DNA from: Paludibacteraceae bacterium
Lineage (GTDB): Bacteria; Bacteroidota; Bacteroidia; Bacteroidales; Paludibacteraceae
Assembly: GCA_016282955.1 (NCBI GenBank)
Contig: JAEELX010000054.1
Span: 1 to 40,463, forward strand
Reading direction: 5' to 3'
DNA: 40,463 nt
The notes beneath the pieces were generated by a model. The model was given only the letters and a program-made list of their open reading frames with translations, ran no database searches and had not been told where the DNA came from. This document shows positions 17,766-26,541 of this stretch, piece after piece; the stretch's first letter is position 1; each line of letters opens with the position of its first letter. The position numbers were made by a program, and so were the translations under genes.

Positions 17766-18839
17766 ATGCCAAATAATACACAAGAAAGGTCTTTTTATCC
17801 TGACTTTTTAAGAGTGATTGCGATTTTTGAGGTAATTTTACTCCATTTAATTGCAAGTAATTTCGGAACTTTAAATCCCGAGTCTTACGAATGGCAAGTT
17901 TTAAATTTTTATGACGGATTATCTCGTTGGCCTGTCCCTATTTTTATTATGGTTAGTGGAATGTTTCTGTTAGATTTCAGGCGTTATAGTGAAAATGTGA
18001 CTGAAAATTTCCACCGAATTGCAAAGAAAAATATTCTCAGAATGGTTATTGCTTTAGTTTTTTGGAGTACTTTCTATCTTTATTTTGAGATGTTTTTATC
18101 TGGTCAATTTGATCCCAGCCCGATAAAATTAGGTTCTTTTTTATTCCGAAACATAAAATATCATCTTTGGTTTTTGTATCTCATCATCGGACTGTATATT
18201 ATGACACCATTTTTGCAACTTTTAGTGAAAAATTTAAGTAAAAAAGATTTTGAACTTTTGCTTATCATTTTAGCTATTTCTAGCTGTGGTTACGATTTAA
18301 TAAATGTGTATTTGGACTTTTTTGTAAATAGGACGCTGTTTATACGCTCCGAAGTCCCAGAACTTGGTGGTTATGTAATCTATTTTTTAGCAGGATACTA
18401 CTTTGCGCATTTTGAAATTTCAAAGAAAACGAGGATTATATTTTATATTTTGGCTATCGTTTCGTTTATTTTTTCTATTTGTTCCAATTCAGCCTTTGCT
18501 AGCATTTCAGGAAAAGCAAAAGAATTCATTTTTCAATGCAAACTGTTAAATGTGATGTTTCCTGCATTTGGTGTTTTTATTTTCGTTAAGAACTCATTTG
18601 CGAATTTAAAAGATAATAGCAAATTTAAAAATATCATAACCAAACTTTCAGGTTTATCTTTTGGAATTTATCTTATACATGTTGCCGTCCTAGATGTGAT
18701 CGTTAAAAAGTTTCAAATAACAACGCTCTGTTTTAATCCCATCATCTCGGTTCCACTCTTAAACATTGCTATTTTTTTGATTTCAACGATTTTGGCTTGG
18801 ATCATCTCAAAAATTCCAATTTTACGGAAAGTGATTTAA
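17766..18839 (+). CDS. Acyltransferase family 3 membrane protein
   Basis: This 357-residue integral membrane protein of the acyltransferase_3 (OafA/WecH/NodX-like) family transfers acetyl or other acyl groups to surface sugars. The N-terminus FYPDFLRVIAIFEVILLHLIA holds the family's R and the H of the catalytic region. PVPIFIMVSGMFLL follows, and about ten membrane segments are visible. No glycan genes flank it, so the acceptor is unknown. It is much more AT-rich than its neighbours and carries three of the six CTAG sites in the whole window, which suggests recent transfer. It is a single gene between fsr and smpB. Confidence 0.85.
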   Translation: MPNNTQERSFYPDFLRVIAIFEVILLHLIASNFGTLNPESYEWQVLNFYDGLSRWPVPIFIMVSGMFLLDFRRYSENVTENFHRIAKKNILRMVIALVFWSTFYLYFEMFLSGQFDPSPIKLGSFLFRNIKYHLWFLYLIIGLYIMTPFLQLLVKNLSKKDFELLLIILAISSCGYDLINVYLDFFVNRTLFIRSEVPELGGYVIYFLAGYYFAHFEISKKTRIIFYILAIVSFIFSICSNSAFASISGKAKEFIFQCKLLNVMFPAFGVFIFVKNSFANLKDNSKFKNIITKLSGLSFGIYLIHVAVLDVIVKKFQITTLCFNPIISVPLLNIAIFLISTILAWIISKIPILRKVI

Positions 18840-18873
18840 ATTTTTAGGATGTTTTTTGAAGCTTTGAGGCAAA

Positions 18874-19335
18874 TCACTTCCTCATCGCATTCATAATATC
18901 CTTGATATCCCGCTTGTTTTCGCGTTCTTTGATGGCTTGGCGTTTATCGTACTCGTGCTTACCCGTACAAAGAGCAATCTCCAACTTCGCCAACCCTTTT
19001 TCATTGATAAATAGCCGCAACGGAATAATCGTTTTGCCCGTTTGCTCCACATTACGAGCGAGTTTATTCAGTTCTTTTTTGGTGAGCAATAGCTTACGGT
19101 CGCGTTTCTGTTCGTGGTTATAATAACTGCCAAAGCGGTACAGAGCAATGTTCATCCCTTTGACCCACAACTCGCCACCTTGAAACGTACAATACGTGTC
19201 CACCAAACTCACTTTGCTATCGCGAATCGATTTGATTTCCGTGCCAAATAATTGTAAACCAGCAACATACCTATCCAAGATGGTATAGTCAAAAAAGGCA
19301 CGTCTGTTTTTTATGTTCACATGGCTGGTTTTCAT
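18874..19335 (-). CDS. smpB: SsrA-binding protein SmpB
   Basis: This small RNA-binding protein brings tmRNA to stalled ribosomes in trans-translation. The 153 residues show the family pattern: [59 protein letters not shown] and [20 protein letters not shown] near the C-terminal tail that enters the A site. I chose the ATG at 19335 rather than the upstream in-frame start at 19368, because the extra residues are unlike SmpB and overlap the terminator of the preceding gene. Confidence 0.95.
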   Translation of the reverse strand: MKTSHVNIKNRRAFFDYTILDRYVAGLQLFGTEIKSIRDSKVSLVDTYCTFQGGELWVKGMNIALYRFGSYYNHEQKRDRKLLLTKKELNKLARNVEQTGKTIIPLRLFINEKGLAKLEIALCTGKHEYDKRQAIKERENKRDIKDIMNAMRK

Positions 19336-19348
19336 AAACAAAAATAGA

Positions 19349-19371
19349 GCAGTGAACGCTTTATCCACTGC
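19349..19371 (-). terminator. Terminator hairpin after the M3 peptidase gene
   Basis: On the minus strand GCAGTG and CACTGC can pair around an 11-base loop, followed by CTATTTTTG. It lies between the peptidase stop (19387) and the smpB start (19335), so smpB probably has its own promoter or depends on read-through. Confidence 0.5.
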
Positions 19372-19386
19372 CCTATGTTATCGATT

Positions 19387-21522
19387 TTACTTCTTTATTC
19401 CGTCACGAATCAAGAGTGCATCCACCGTTGGTTCGCCACCTTTGAATTTCTTGTAGAGGTTCATTGCTTTGTCCGAGCCACCTTTTTCAAGGATATTGGT
19501 GCGGAAAGCGTCAGCCGTCTTCTTGTCAAAAATCGTCTTGCTTTTCTTCGCTGCTTTTTGGAACACCGCAAAAGCGTCTGCTTCTAACACTTCCGACCAC
19601 TTATAACTATAATAGCCCGCTGCATAGCCACCCGAGAAGATGTGGTTGAACGAAGCCTCCATTTGCGTGCCTAACACGGTTGGGAAAACTTGCACCTGTT
19701 GCATAGCATCGTTACCAAATTTCAGCACAGCCTCTTGCACCGTCCTATCGGCAGGCACCACAAACGGCTCTGTGAGCGAATGCCAAGCCATATCCAAGTA
19801 GCCAAAACTCAACTGACGAACGCAAGCGTAAGCCACATGATAATGTTGTGCATTTTTGATTTTATCAATCAACTCTTGAGGGATTTTTTCGCCGGTTTGA
19901 TAGTGCTTTGCAAACATATCTAAGAACTCTTTTTCTTGCAAGAAGTTCTCGTTAAACTGCGATGGGAGTTCCACAAAATCACGTGGCACATTCGTCCCAG
20001 AAACACCTGCATACGTACATTTGGAGAGCATTCCATGCAATGCGTGTCCAAACTCGTGCAAGAATGTTTCTACTTCGTTATACGTGAATAAAGCGGGTTT
20101 TTCAGCCGTTGGACGCGTGAAATTCATCACATTAACGATATGCGGTCTATGGTCAACCTTACCTTCTTTGTATTGCGGTTGATAATCGTTCATCCACGCT
20201 CCACCACGTTTGCCCTCACGAGGATGGAAATCTGCATAATACACTGCCAAAAATGCCCCTTTTGCATCAAAAACTTCGTAAACTGACACTTCGGGATGAT
20301 ATACTGGAATGTTTTTATTCTCCTTGAAAGTCAAACCGTACAACTTTTTAGCCAACGCAAAAGCACCTTGTTTCACATTTTCCAACTCAAAATAGGGACG
20401 CAATAAATCATCTGAAAGAGCATATTTTTCTTCCTGCAATTTCTTGGAATAATAACTCCAATCCCACGCCTGAATGGTTGCATAAAACCCTTTTGAGTTA
20501 GCGTATTCTTGAATCTCTTCCACTTCTTTCTTTGCCACAGGCATATACGCATCGCGGAGTTGGTCTAACAACTTGAACACGTTGTCCTTATTTTCTGCCA
20601 TTCGGCGAATCAACGCCTTGTCGGCAAACGTTTTTTGCCCCAACAATTTTGCAATTTCCAAGCGTGTATTCACAATATCCACAATGTTTTGCGTGTTGTC
20701 AAATTCGCCACCGATGCAACGTGTGTTGTACGCCGTGTAGAGTTCACGACGAATGTCGCGGTTGTCCAAATCCTCCATAACGGGTCCGTATGTGGTAGGT
20801 TTGAGGTTTAACAAATAGCCTTGCAAGCCTTTCTGCTCGGCATTGTCTTTGAGCATCTTTTTGGTGTCGTCATTCAAACCTGCAAGCAAACTTTCGTCTT
20901 TGATGAGCATCGTCCAAGCGTTGGTGGCTTTGAGGACGTTTTGACCAAAGGTGAGAGTGAGTGTACTCAACTTAACAGACAGTTCTTCGTACTTTTTCTT
21001 ATCCTCATCGGACAAGTTCGCACCATTCAACGCAAACGATTCGTAAATATCCTCCAACAAAGTGGCTTGTTCGGTCGTCAATTTGAGCGAAGCACGTTTG
21101 TCATATACTTTTTTGATACGTTCAAATAAACCTTTGTTGAGCAAAATTTTGTTGGAATACTCCGTCATTTTTGGCGAAATCTCAAGTTCCAATTTTTGCA
21201 TCTCAGCGTTCGTTTCGGCACTCGTCAGGTTATAGAAGCACCCTGCAACCATACTCAGCAACTGTCCCGCTTTGTCATACGCTTCAATCGTATTGGCAAA
21301 AGTTGGTTCTGCGGGATTATTCACGATGGCATCAATTTCTGCCAAGCCTTGCTTCATTCCCTCTTCAAAAGCGGGTGCATAATGTTCCATTTTGATTTCG
21401 TTAAATGGATAAGTTCCGTGCGGTGTCTTCCAATTTTTGTAGTTCAAAAATGGATTTTCATTCGCATTTGCACTTAGGGTAAAAACTGTTAAACCCATAG
21501 CAATCAATGTTTTAAAATTCAT
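19387..21522 (-). CDS. dcp: M3 family zinc metallopeptidase (peptidyl-dipeptidase Dcp type), exported
   Basis: This 711-residue enzyme should cut dipeptides from the C-terminus of oligopeptides. A signal peptide MNFKTLIAMGLTVFTLSANA places it in the periplasm. The family-typical start NPFLNYKNWKTPHGTYPF is followed by a helical domain. The zinc site HEFGHALHGM lies near residues 489-498, and the motif FAGYAAGYYSYKW-like stretch (GGYAAGYYSYKWSEV) lies in the C-terminal part. It follows the CBM9-like gene after 13 bases. The assignment to Dcp rather than another M3 oligopeptidase is by overall resemblance. Confidence 0.88.
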   Translation of the reverse strand: MNFKTLIAMGLTVFTLSANANENPFLNYKNWKTPHGTYPFNEIKMEHYAPAFEEGMKQGLAEIDAIVNNPAEPTFANTIEAYDKAGQLLSMVAGCFYNLTSAETNAEMQKLELEISPKMTEYSNKILLNKGLFERIKKVYDKRASLKLTTEQATLLEDIYESFALNGANLSDEDKKKYEELSVKLSTLTLTFGQNVLKATNAWTMLIKDESLLAGLNDDTKKMLKDNAEQKGLQGYLLNLKPTTYGPVMEDLDNRDIRRELYTAYNTRCIGGEFDNTQNIVDIVNTRLEIAKLLGQKTFADKALIRRMAENKDNVFKLLDQLRDAYMPVAKKEVEEIQEYANSKGFYATIQAWDWSYYSKKLQEEKYALSDDLLRPYFELENVKQGAFALAKKLYGLTFKENKNIPVYHPEVSVYEVFDAKGAFLAVYYADFHPREGKRGGAWMNDYQPQYKEGKVDHRPHIVNVMNFTRPTAEKPALFTYNEVETFLHEFGHALHGMLSKCTYAGVSGTNVPRDFVELPSQFNENFLQEKEFLDMFAKHYQTGEKIPQELIDKIKNAQHYHVAYACVRQLSFGYLDMAWHSLTEPFVVPADRTVQEAVLKFGNDAMQQVQVFPTVLGTQMEASFNHIFSGGYAAGYYSYKWSEVLEADAFAVFQKAAKKSKTIFDKKTADAFRTNILEKGGSDKAMNLYKKFKGGEPTVDALLIRDGIKK

Positions 21523-21535
21523 ACAACGTTATAGT

Positions 21536-22207
21536 TTAGTTAATAATTATTTCTCCAAAACAATCTGGGCAGTGGAAATCAGGTTCAGGCAAATCAATCG
21601 GATTCCAACTCAATAAATGTTTGTGCGTTCGCTGAGCACACTTGTAAAAATTCCCGCGTAAGTTCAACGGGAAAGCCGTTTTTTCGTCAATTCCCAACAA
21701 GGTCAACGGAATACCAATCGTCAGTTTATAATCTTCGGATTCGGGAATAATCGTGTGCTTTTTCTTGGGCGTGTAGGCACGAAGGATGCTTTGTCGCTCT
21801 TGTTCATTCAGTCGTTGCACATTTTCCGTGCGGTTCGTTCGCAGTGAGGCATTACAAACGCCGATACGATTAAATTCAAAGTTAAAATACCGTTTTTCGG
21901 TTGCGTGCGTACAGAAAAACTCCACACACGAATCCTCACAAACCGCCTCCATATCCTTGAAATGCTCCACACAAGCGTCTTCTTCCGTCCACATAAAATG
22001 AACGTACAAATAATCATTCGAGCGACCTATTCCAAACGACACTTTGGGCGAATACGGCAACTGCCAATTATTTTCGGCAAGGGCATAAAACGGTACAAAC
22101 GCCTTTTCATACTCGTTATGGATTTGCTCTATCGATTTGCCGTCCAAAATCGGATGGTAATAAACCTGTATTTTTTTTATTTCTTTTTCCACACAAATTG
22201 CATTCAA
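21536..22207 (-). CDS. CBM9-like (DOMON-fold) carbohydrate-binding protein
   Basis: This 223-residue protein resembles the family-9-like carbohydrate-binding proteins of Bacteroidales. The middle reads SNDYLYVHFMW, then CVEFFC and YFNFEFNRIGVCNASLR. The end reads LLSWNPIDLPEPDFHCPDCFGEIII, the typical tail of that family. I see no signal peptide, so it may be cytosolic. The ligand is unknown. No in-frame ATG is available at the front. Translation begins at TTG 22207 or, alternatively, at GTG 22192, since an in-frame stop lies just upstream. It is co-transcribed with the M3 peptidase (13-base gap). Confidence 0.72.
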   Translation of the reverse strand: MNAICVEKEIKKIQVYYHPILDGKSIEQIHNEYEKAFVPFYALAENNWQLPYSPKVSFGIGRSNDYLYVHFMWTEEDACVEHFKDMEAVCEDSCVEFFCTHATEKRYFNFEFNRIGVCNASLRTNRTENVQRLNEQERQSILRAYTPKKKHTIIPESEDYKLTIGIPLTLLGIDEKTAFPLNLRGNFYKCAQRTHKHLLSWNPIDLPEPDFHCPDCFGEIIIN

Positions 22208-22246
22208 AACCGACTATCTACATCGTTCGGCAATAATATCATTGTG

Positions 22247-22254
22247 CAAAAATA
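22247..22254 (-). promoter_or_regulatory. Possible -7 element of the CBM9-like gene
   Basis: On the minus strand this reads TATTTTTG, matching TAnnTTTG, about 40 bases before the start. I see no clear -33 box. Confidence 0.35.
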
Positions 22255-22295
22255 CATTTTTTCGGTAAAATAAACATACATTTTTACAAAAAAAA

Positions 22296-22317
22296 AGCCT
22301 CCACTTTTGTGAAGACT
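22296..22317 (-). terminator. Intrinsic terminator of the OB-fold lipoprotein gene
   Basis: On the minus strand AGTCTTCAC and GTGGAGGCT form nine pairs (some G-U) around AAAA, followed by nine T. It lies 45 bases after the stop at 22362. Confidence 0.85.
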
Positions 22318-22361
22318 ATTTTTTTAGTTGGGTATCACTACCCGTTGTTGTGAAAGCAAAA

Positions 22362-22901
22362 TTACTTTGCAGGAGCTTCTTCTTTAGCAGCTTCAGCTGG
22401 AGCCTCTGCAGCAGCTTCTTCAGCAGCTACGAGTGTGAGTTCAGAAACTTCGATGTAGAGTTTTGGACCATCACATTTCTTTTCGCCTTCTTCGCATTTT
22501 TTCTCGTCAGCTTTTGGGCAATCTTTTTTCTCGCCTTCTTTGCACTCTTTTTTGTCTTCTTCGGTGCATTCGCATTTTTTAACGATACCTTTAACTGCGA
22601 TTACTTGTCCAACAAGAGTAGTGTCAAGAGCTTCAGCTGCAACGATTTTGATGCAACTTTCTTCACTTTTAACGAAACCTACTTTGCCTTCTGCTTTTTC
22701 GCATTTGCAAATACCTGCGAGAGTTCCTTCGATAGAAACTTCTTGGTCAATACATGCTTCGCCTTGTGCTAAAACGTCAGCGATTGCCACTTTTTGTACT
22801 TGAACTTCCTCTGCTTGTTCGTTTTCTGCCTTTTTGCTGTTAGAAGAGCAACTTGCAAAAGCAAAAACTGCTACTGAAAAGAATAATAAAAATTTTTTCA
22901 T
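22362..22901 (-). CDS. Cys/Lys/Glu-rich lipoprotein with an OB-fold domain
   Basis: This 179-residue lipoprotein has the signal MKKFLLFFSVAVFAFASC, so Cys18 would be lipidated. Residues about 35-100 resemble the tRNA_anti-like OB-fold found in small Bacteroidota lipoproteins (VSIEGTLAGICKCE, then VGQVIAVKGIVKKCEC). Inserted before the last strand (LYIEVSELTLV) is an unusual hydrophilic stretch with cysteines every few residues: CECTEEDKKECKEGEKKDC, then CEEGEKKC. The tail is Ala/Glu/Pro-rich. The Cys-rich insert might bind a metal or form disulphides. The function is unknown. It is a single gene with its own terminator. Confidence 0.75.
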   Translation of the reverse strand: MKKFLLFFSVAVFAFASCSSNSKKAENEQAEEVQVQKVAIADVLAQGEACIDQEVSIEGTLAGICKCEKAEGKVGFVKSEESCIKIVAAEALDTTLVGQVIAVKGIVKKCECTEEDKKECKEGEKKDCPKADEKKCEEGEKKCDGPKLYIEVSELTLVAAEEAAAEAPAEAAKEEAPAK

Positions 22902-23133
22902 TGTTTTTATAAATTAAAAATTATTTGTTTTCAAAATTTCCATACGAAGATACTACTTTTTCTGAATTATAAAATTTTTTTTTACAAAACCGCATTTTTT
23001 ACAAATCACGTGTATTTATAAGGCTTATAAGGGGGTATAATTGAAAGAAAAACACATTAGATGATTGAAAAATAAAGATTTTTTGTCCACGATAATTTCG
23101 AATCAAGGTTTCGCTTTGGACATATACAAAATA
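22902..23133. other. A/T-rich gap without a gene
   Basis: This gap holds the upstream region of the OB-fold lipoprotein gene. A possible -7 box TATCTTCG on the minus strand lies near 22944-22951, with no -33 partner. I see no open reading frame or RNA in it. Confidence 0.3.
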
Positions 23134-23163
23134 AAATGGGCATAACATTTGTTACACCCATTT
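23134..23163 (-). terminator. Terminator hairpin of the DUF6359-barrel-ppiD operon
   Basis: AAATGGG-CA-TAACA pairs with TGTTA-CA-CCCATTT around a two-base loop. The stem is long, 12 pairs with one internal mismatch. It starts 20 bases after the ppiD stop. The T run is modest. Confidence 0.7.
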
Positions 23164-23182
23164 CGCTTGCATTCAGCCTATT

Positions 23183-25198
23183 TTATTGAAAATTAGAACG
23201 ATTATCTTCTATCTCGGCTTGTTCATTCAAATAATTAAGTGCTTGATACACAAAAGAATACGCAATCGGTGGCGTCAATCGTTGGGCTTCTTGTGCATAA
23301 TTTATTTCGCCAACCGAACCTTTTTTAGGACCTGCTTGCACAACAAAAAGACCCATATTTCCCTCGATTGGCTCGCTAAGTTGGTTTTCTTCCAAAGTCA
23401 TCGTGACACCCACCACCGCAGGTTCTAAACCACTATTTCCAAAGCGTTGGCTACCCAACGTAACGGACTCGGCCGTGTAAATTTCTTCATCGAAGCGATT
23501 TCCAACCTCTTCCAACGTGCTGAATTGTCCCAATTGTTGTTTGAGATACTCGGCTTTTTTCTTGTTCAAAAGCACCTGCTGAAGTTCATATCGAACATCA
23601 CCGATAGGACGATATTCATCTTCGTTGATGTCTACCAAGTTTGCCACAACATATTGGTCGCCACACTCAAAGACATCGCTCACTACGTTTGCTTTTTTAG
23701 CCTCAAAAGCCCAACGCACAATAGCCCGACTGCCATCTAAATCGCCGATTTTTTCTTGGATTTTCTGCACATTGTATGCCGGATAAACGATCAACTCACG
23801 CTCTTTGGCTGCTTCTGAAAAGGTGTTGTCATTAGCGGCTTCCACTGCAAACTGTTTCGCCGTATTATAAATCAACGAATAGGTCGTAGAAGACGGATAA
23901 ACCGTGCGTGCCAAAATCGCCAACTTCACTTTGGGGGTTGGGGCACTTTTTTCTACGATTTGCACCTTTTGTTGCTTCCCTGTTGCGACATTGGTTGCAT
24001 GAAAAACATAATTTTTCGGATGGTTGAAAGCCGAATCAACCAATTCTGGCGTCAAAGTCCGTTCGGTGAACCAACCTAAATCGTTTTCGGGTTGGTCGCC
24101 TTCTGCAAGGATTTTCAGGTGAACCGAATCACTCTTGCTATATCCTGCATCTACTAATTTAGCAATTGAATAGACGTTGTTTTCAAAGGTTACTTCGCTC
24201 ACTTGACCTTTTTTTGCATTTTTGTTGAAGGCAAAATCCTTGTATTGAGCGGGAACGGTGCTTTCGGAATAGTTAATATCTTCGTAGCGAATATCGCTGT
24301 TAGAATTCACTAAATAAGACACATCGTCCGCTGTTTTGAACTCATCCAACAAACTTTCAAAGTATTTTTTTGCGTTGTCGTGGTCGTCTGGCGAAGGTGT
24401 AATCGGAAAAACTACGTATTCCAAAGCCCGATGAGGTCTTTGTTTGTAGAGTTGTTTACGCTCTTTGTATAGTTTTTTGATTTCGGAATTATCAACACTT
24501 ACCAACGAATCGGCAATTGCATAATAAGGTTTGATTACATACCGTGCATCGCGACTCACTTCACGTCCTTCTACTTCGTATTTAAGTTCCACATTGTTCA
24601 ACACATACATCGTAGAAAGCAAATTGGCATATTTTTCCTGCAAAACCGACAGCCACACCATTTTTTCCCAATACAACCAGTAGGTTTGTGCTTGTTGTAA
24701 GTTTTCTGCTTGTGTTTCATCATCGGGTGTCATGTCCAACGAATTAACGAACTGCACGACATTGGCACGATTAAAATTGCCATTTTGGTCCATAAACACC
24801 CTACGTTGTTGTATGAGTGCATGCACATGCGACCCGAAACAGTAATCGCTTAACTCGTTTGCCGTTACCATCATTCCAATTTTTTTGGCTTGCTGTGAAA
24901 GAATTTTATCCGTCAGCATAATTTGCCATGCCTGACTGCGAATAGAAATCTGGGTTGCTTCGTCAAAATCCGAGCGTCCCGACTCTATTTTATACACTTC
25001 GGTGATTCGTTCTCGCAACGTCTCAAAATCGGTGAAATGGATTTTATCACCCTCTATAACGCCGACATACTCCCGATTACGGTTAAGAAAAGTACTTCCT
25101 GAATTAAGGAAATCGCCTAAAACAAAGGCCATCATCGCTACGCCCACAATGATAAGCAGTAGCACTCCATGATTACGAATTTTTTGTAAAACTGACAT
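23183..25198 (-). CDS. PpiD/SurA-like membrane-anchored periplasmic chaperone
   Basis: This 671-residue protein has one N-terminal membrane anchor (GVLLLIIVGVAMMAFVLGDFL, about 11-31), then a SurA_N-type chaperone domain (VGVIEGDKIHFTDFETLRER, then QAWQIMLTDKILSQQAKKIG). In PpiD this fold helps outer-membrane proteins leave the Sec channel. The parvulin domain near 350-410 is odd: the strand HLKILAEG runs almost directly into DLGWFTER, skipping the roughly 35 residues that normally lie between, so isomerase activity is doubtful. The rest is a long C-terminal part. It starts eight bases after the beta-barrel gene, as third gene of an envelope operon. Confidence 0.85.
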   Translation of the reverse strand: MSVLQKIRNHGVLLLIIVGVAMMAFVLGDFLNSGSTFLNRNREYVGVIEGDKIHFTDFETLRERITEVYKIESGRSDFDEATQISIRSQAWQIMLTDKILSQQAKKIGMMVTANELSDYCFGSHVHALIQQRRVFMDQNGNFNRANVVQFVNSLDMTPDDETQAENLQQAQTYWLYWEKMVWLSVLQEKYANLLSTMYVLNNVELKYEVEGREVSRDARYVIKPYYAIADSLVSVDNSEIKKLYKERKQLYKQRPHRALEYVVFPITPSPDDHDNAKKYFESLLDEFKTADDVSYLVNSNSDIRYEDINYSESTVPAQYKDFAFNKNAKKGQVSEVTFENNVYSIAKLVDAGYSKSDSVHLKILAEGDQPENDLGWFTERTLTPELVDSAFNHPKNYVFHATNVATGKQQKVQIVEKSAPTPKVKLAILARTVYPSSTTYSLIYNTAKQFAVEAANDNTFSEAAKERELIVYPAYNVQKIQEKIGDLDGSRAIVRWAFEAKKANVVSDVFECGDQYVVANLVDINEDEYRPIGDVRYELQQVLLNKKKAEYLKQQLGQFSTLEEVGNRFDEEIYTAESVTLGSQRFGNSGLEPAVVGVTMTLEENQLSEPIEGNMGLFVVQAGPKKGSVGEINYAQEAQRLTPPIAYSFVYQALNYLNEQAEIEDNRSNFQ

Positions 25199-25206
25199 AT
25201 TTTTAA

Positions 25207-25722
25207 TTAAAATTTATAACGCACACCTAATGAAAGAGCCAACAAACCAGGCCCATAAAACTCCGAGCCACCATTGATATAAACGCCCAAAGTCGGTCGC
25301 CAATCAATCGATAACTGCAAAGGAAATTCAAAATTATACTCTACCCCCACATGAGCCAACACACCTGCATAAACGCCCGTGCCTTGCTCCGTATCTTTCC
25401 CAAGCAACGTCCCACCCCCTGCACCTAAGCCGATATACCAATTCCACTCGCCATCTTCATCCCAAGGGATTGGCTTATTAAACGGGTTGAGCCAATCATA
25501 CGAGAGTCCTCCACCTACTCCAAAGCCGTAAGCAGCCGTGGCAGACCACGGGAAACCCGCAAATATATCGATCATATTCTTATCGCCTACCGCAATTTGA
25601 TACGAAAAATCCAAGCCTCCACCCAAGTTACCACCAATAGCACGAGAGCCACCTGCGTAACTCCAAGTGCTCACACTCAATAAGGTTATTATAATCAATA
25701 CAAGGCGTTTCATCTTAGTCAT
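25207..25722 (-). CDS. Small outer-membrane beta-barrel protein
   Basis: This 171-residue protein has a signal peptide (MKRLVLIIITLLSVSTWSYA after a short MTK extension), then alternating Gly/aromatic strands such as GGNLGGGLDFSYQIAVG, YGFGVGGGLSYDWL and WYIGLGAGGGTLLG. It ends in LSLGVRYKF, a C-terminal aromatic residue as expected for BAM-assembled barrels. It probably has eight strands. The start ATG shares a base with the stop of the preceding DUF6359 gene (TAATG), so the two are coupled. The exact role is unknown. Confidence 0.8.
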   Translation of the reverse strand: MTKMKRLVLIIITLLSVSTWSYAGGSRAIGGNLGGGLDFSYQIAVGDKNMIDIFAGFPWSATAAYGFGVGGGLSYDWLNPFNKPIPWDEDGEWNWYIGLGAGGGTLLGKDTEQGTGVYAGVLAHVGVEYNFEFPLQLSIDWRPTLGVYINGGSEFYGPGLLALSLGVRYKF

Positions 25723-26321
25723 TATTTTGGTTCTGTTCCGTATGTGTTTCCATCTATTTCTGCGTATTTAACATTTTTTACCCCTGGTAAATACATATAT
25801 TTTTCCAACTTTCCATAAAGCAGAATAGTTTTGGATAAATTTCCTCCATTTTGTGGCAGATTGACACCATTCCTAACTTTTGAGCCTGTTGGTAACTGTG
25901 CCGCAATGATGTTACTTGTTTCACCCGCTTTAATAGCCATCAAAATGTTAGTCCCTACCCCCTTTTCATCAGCCGTAAAAGGTGGCTGAAATTCCGTGTT
26001 ATTTCTCCATGTAGTTTTCCCCGCTTTTATTTGCCCAACGATAACTCCTTGCACCCAAAAAACACCCGTTTTTGTATTATTTAATGCAATCACATCGGTA
26101 ACCGTGAACGGATTCGCTTTTGTCCCGTCACCCGTAATCTGTACGTTTGGATCCACGCCCGTTCCTCCCTTGTCGGAATCCGAGTTGCCTGTTGCTTCCG
26201 TGTTATTTTCGAGGTCGTCTGGGTCTGTTAAACCCTTTGCACACGCACCCCAACCGATTGCAAAAACACAACAAAACAGCAACACACTCAATGACCGAAT
26301 AGAGCCGATGTATTTTTTCAT
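25722..26321 (-). CDS. DUF6359 (OB-fold) lipoprotein
   Basis: This 199-residue protein has a signal peptide ending AIGWGAC, so Cys27 would be lipidated, followed by an Asn/Asp/Gly-rich linker (about 30-65). The folded part matches the DUF6359 pattern: GTKANPFTVTDVIALNNT, then VFWVQGVIVGQIKAG, TNILMAI, and LLYGKLEKYMYLPGVKNV near the end. The function of this domain is unknown. In other proteins it accompanies surface and cell-adhesion modules. It is first in an operon with the beta-barrel and the PpiD-like gene. Confidence 0.8.
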   Translation of the reverse strand: MKKYIGSIRSLSVLLFCCVFAIGWGACAKGLTDPDDLENNTEATGNSDSDKGGTGVDPNVQITGDGTKANPFTVTDVIALNNTKTGVFWVQGVIVGQIKAGKTTWRNNTEFQPPFTADEKGVGTNILMAIKAGETSNIIAAQLPTGSKVRNGVNLPQNGGNLSKTILLYGKLEKYMYLPGVKNVKYAEIDGNTYGTEPK

Positions 26322-26420
26322 GTTGATAGGCGATTACTAATTTATCATTACTTTATCCGTGCGAAGATAGTTTTTTTTTCTTTATACAAAGATTTTATTT
26401 TTTAGATTTTATCAAATAAT

Positions 26421-26428
26421 CAAAAATA
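26421..26428 (-). promoter_or_regulatory. Possible -7 element of the DUF6359 operon
   Basis: On the minus strand this reads TATTTTTG, 100 bases before the start. I see no -33 box at the right distance. It lies just downstream of the terminator hairpin of the first BACON gene. Confidence 0.3.
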
Positions 26429-26442
26429 CGATTGTACAACAA

Positions 26443-26473
26443 AAAAAGTTGCACATGCTATGCACAACTTTTT
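26443..26473. terminator. Terminator hairpin after BACON gene 1
   Basis: AAAAAGTTG and CAACTTTTT pair around a 13-base loop. This is one of four near-identical hairpins in the cluster. It has A and T runs on both sides and could work in either direction. Confidence 0.65.
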
Positions 26474-26541
26474 CCAACATCGAACAAACGATTATTTTAA
26501 CTATCAAATAAAACCTGTTTTTTGCGACCGAATGAACGCTT

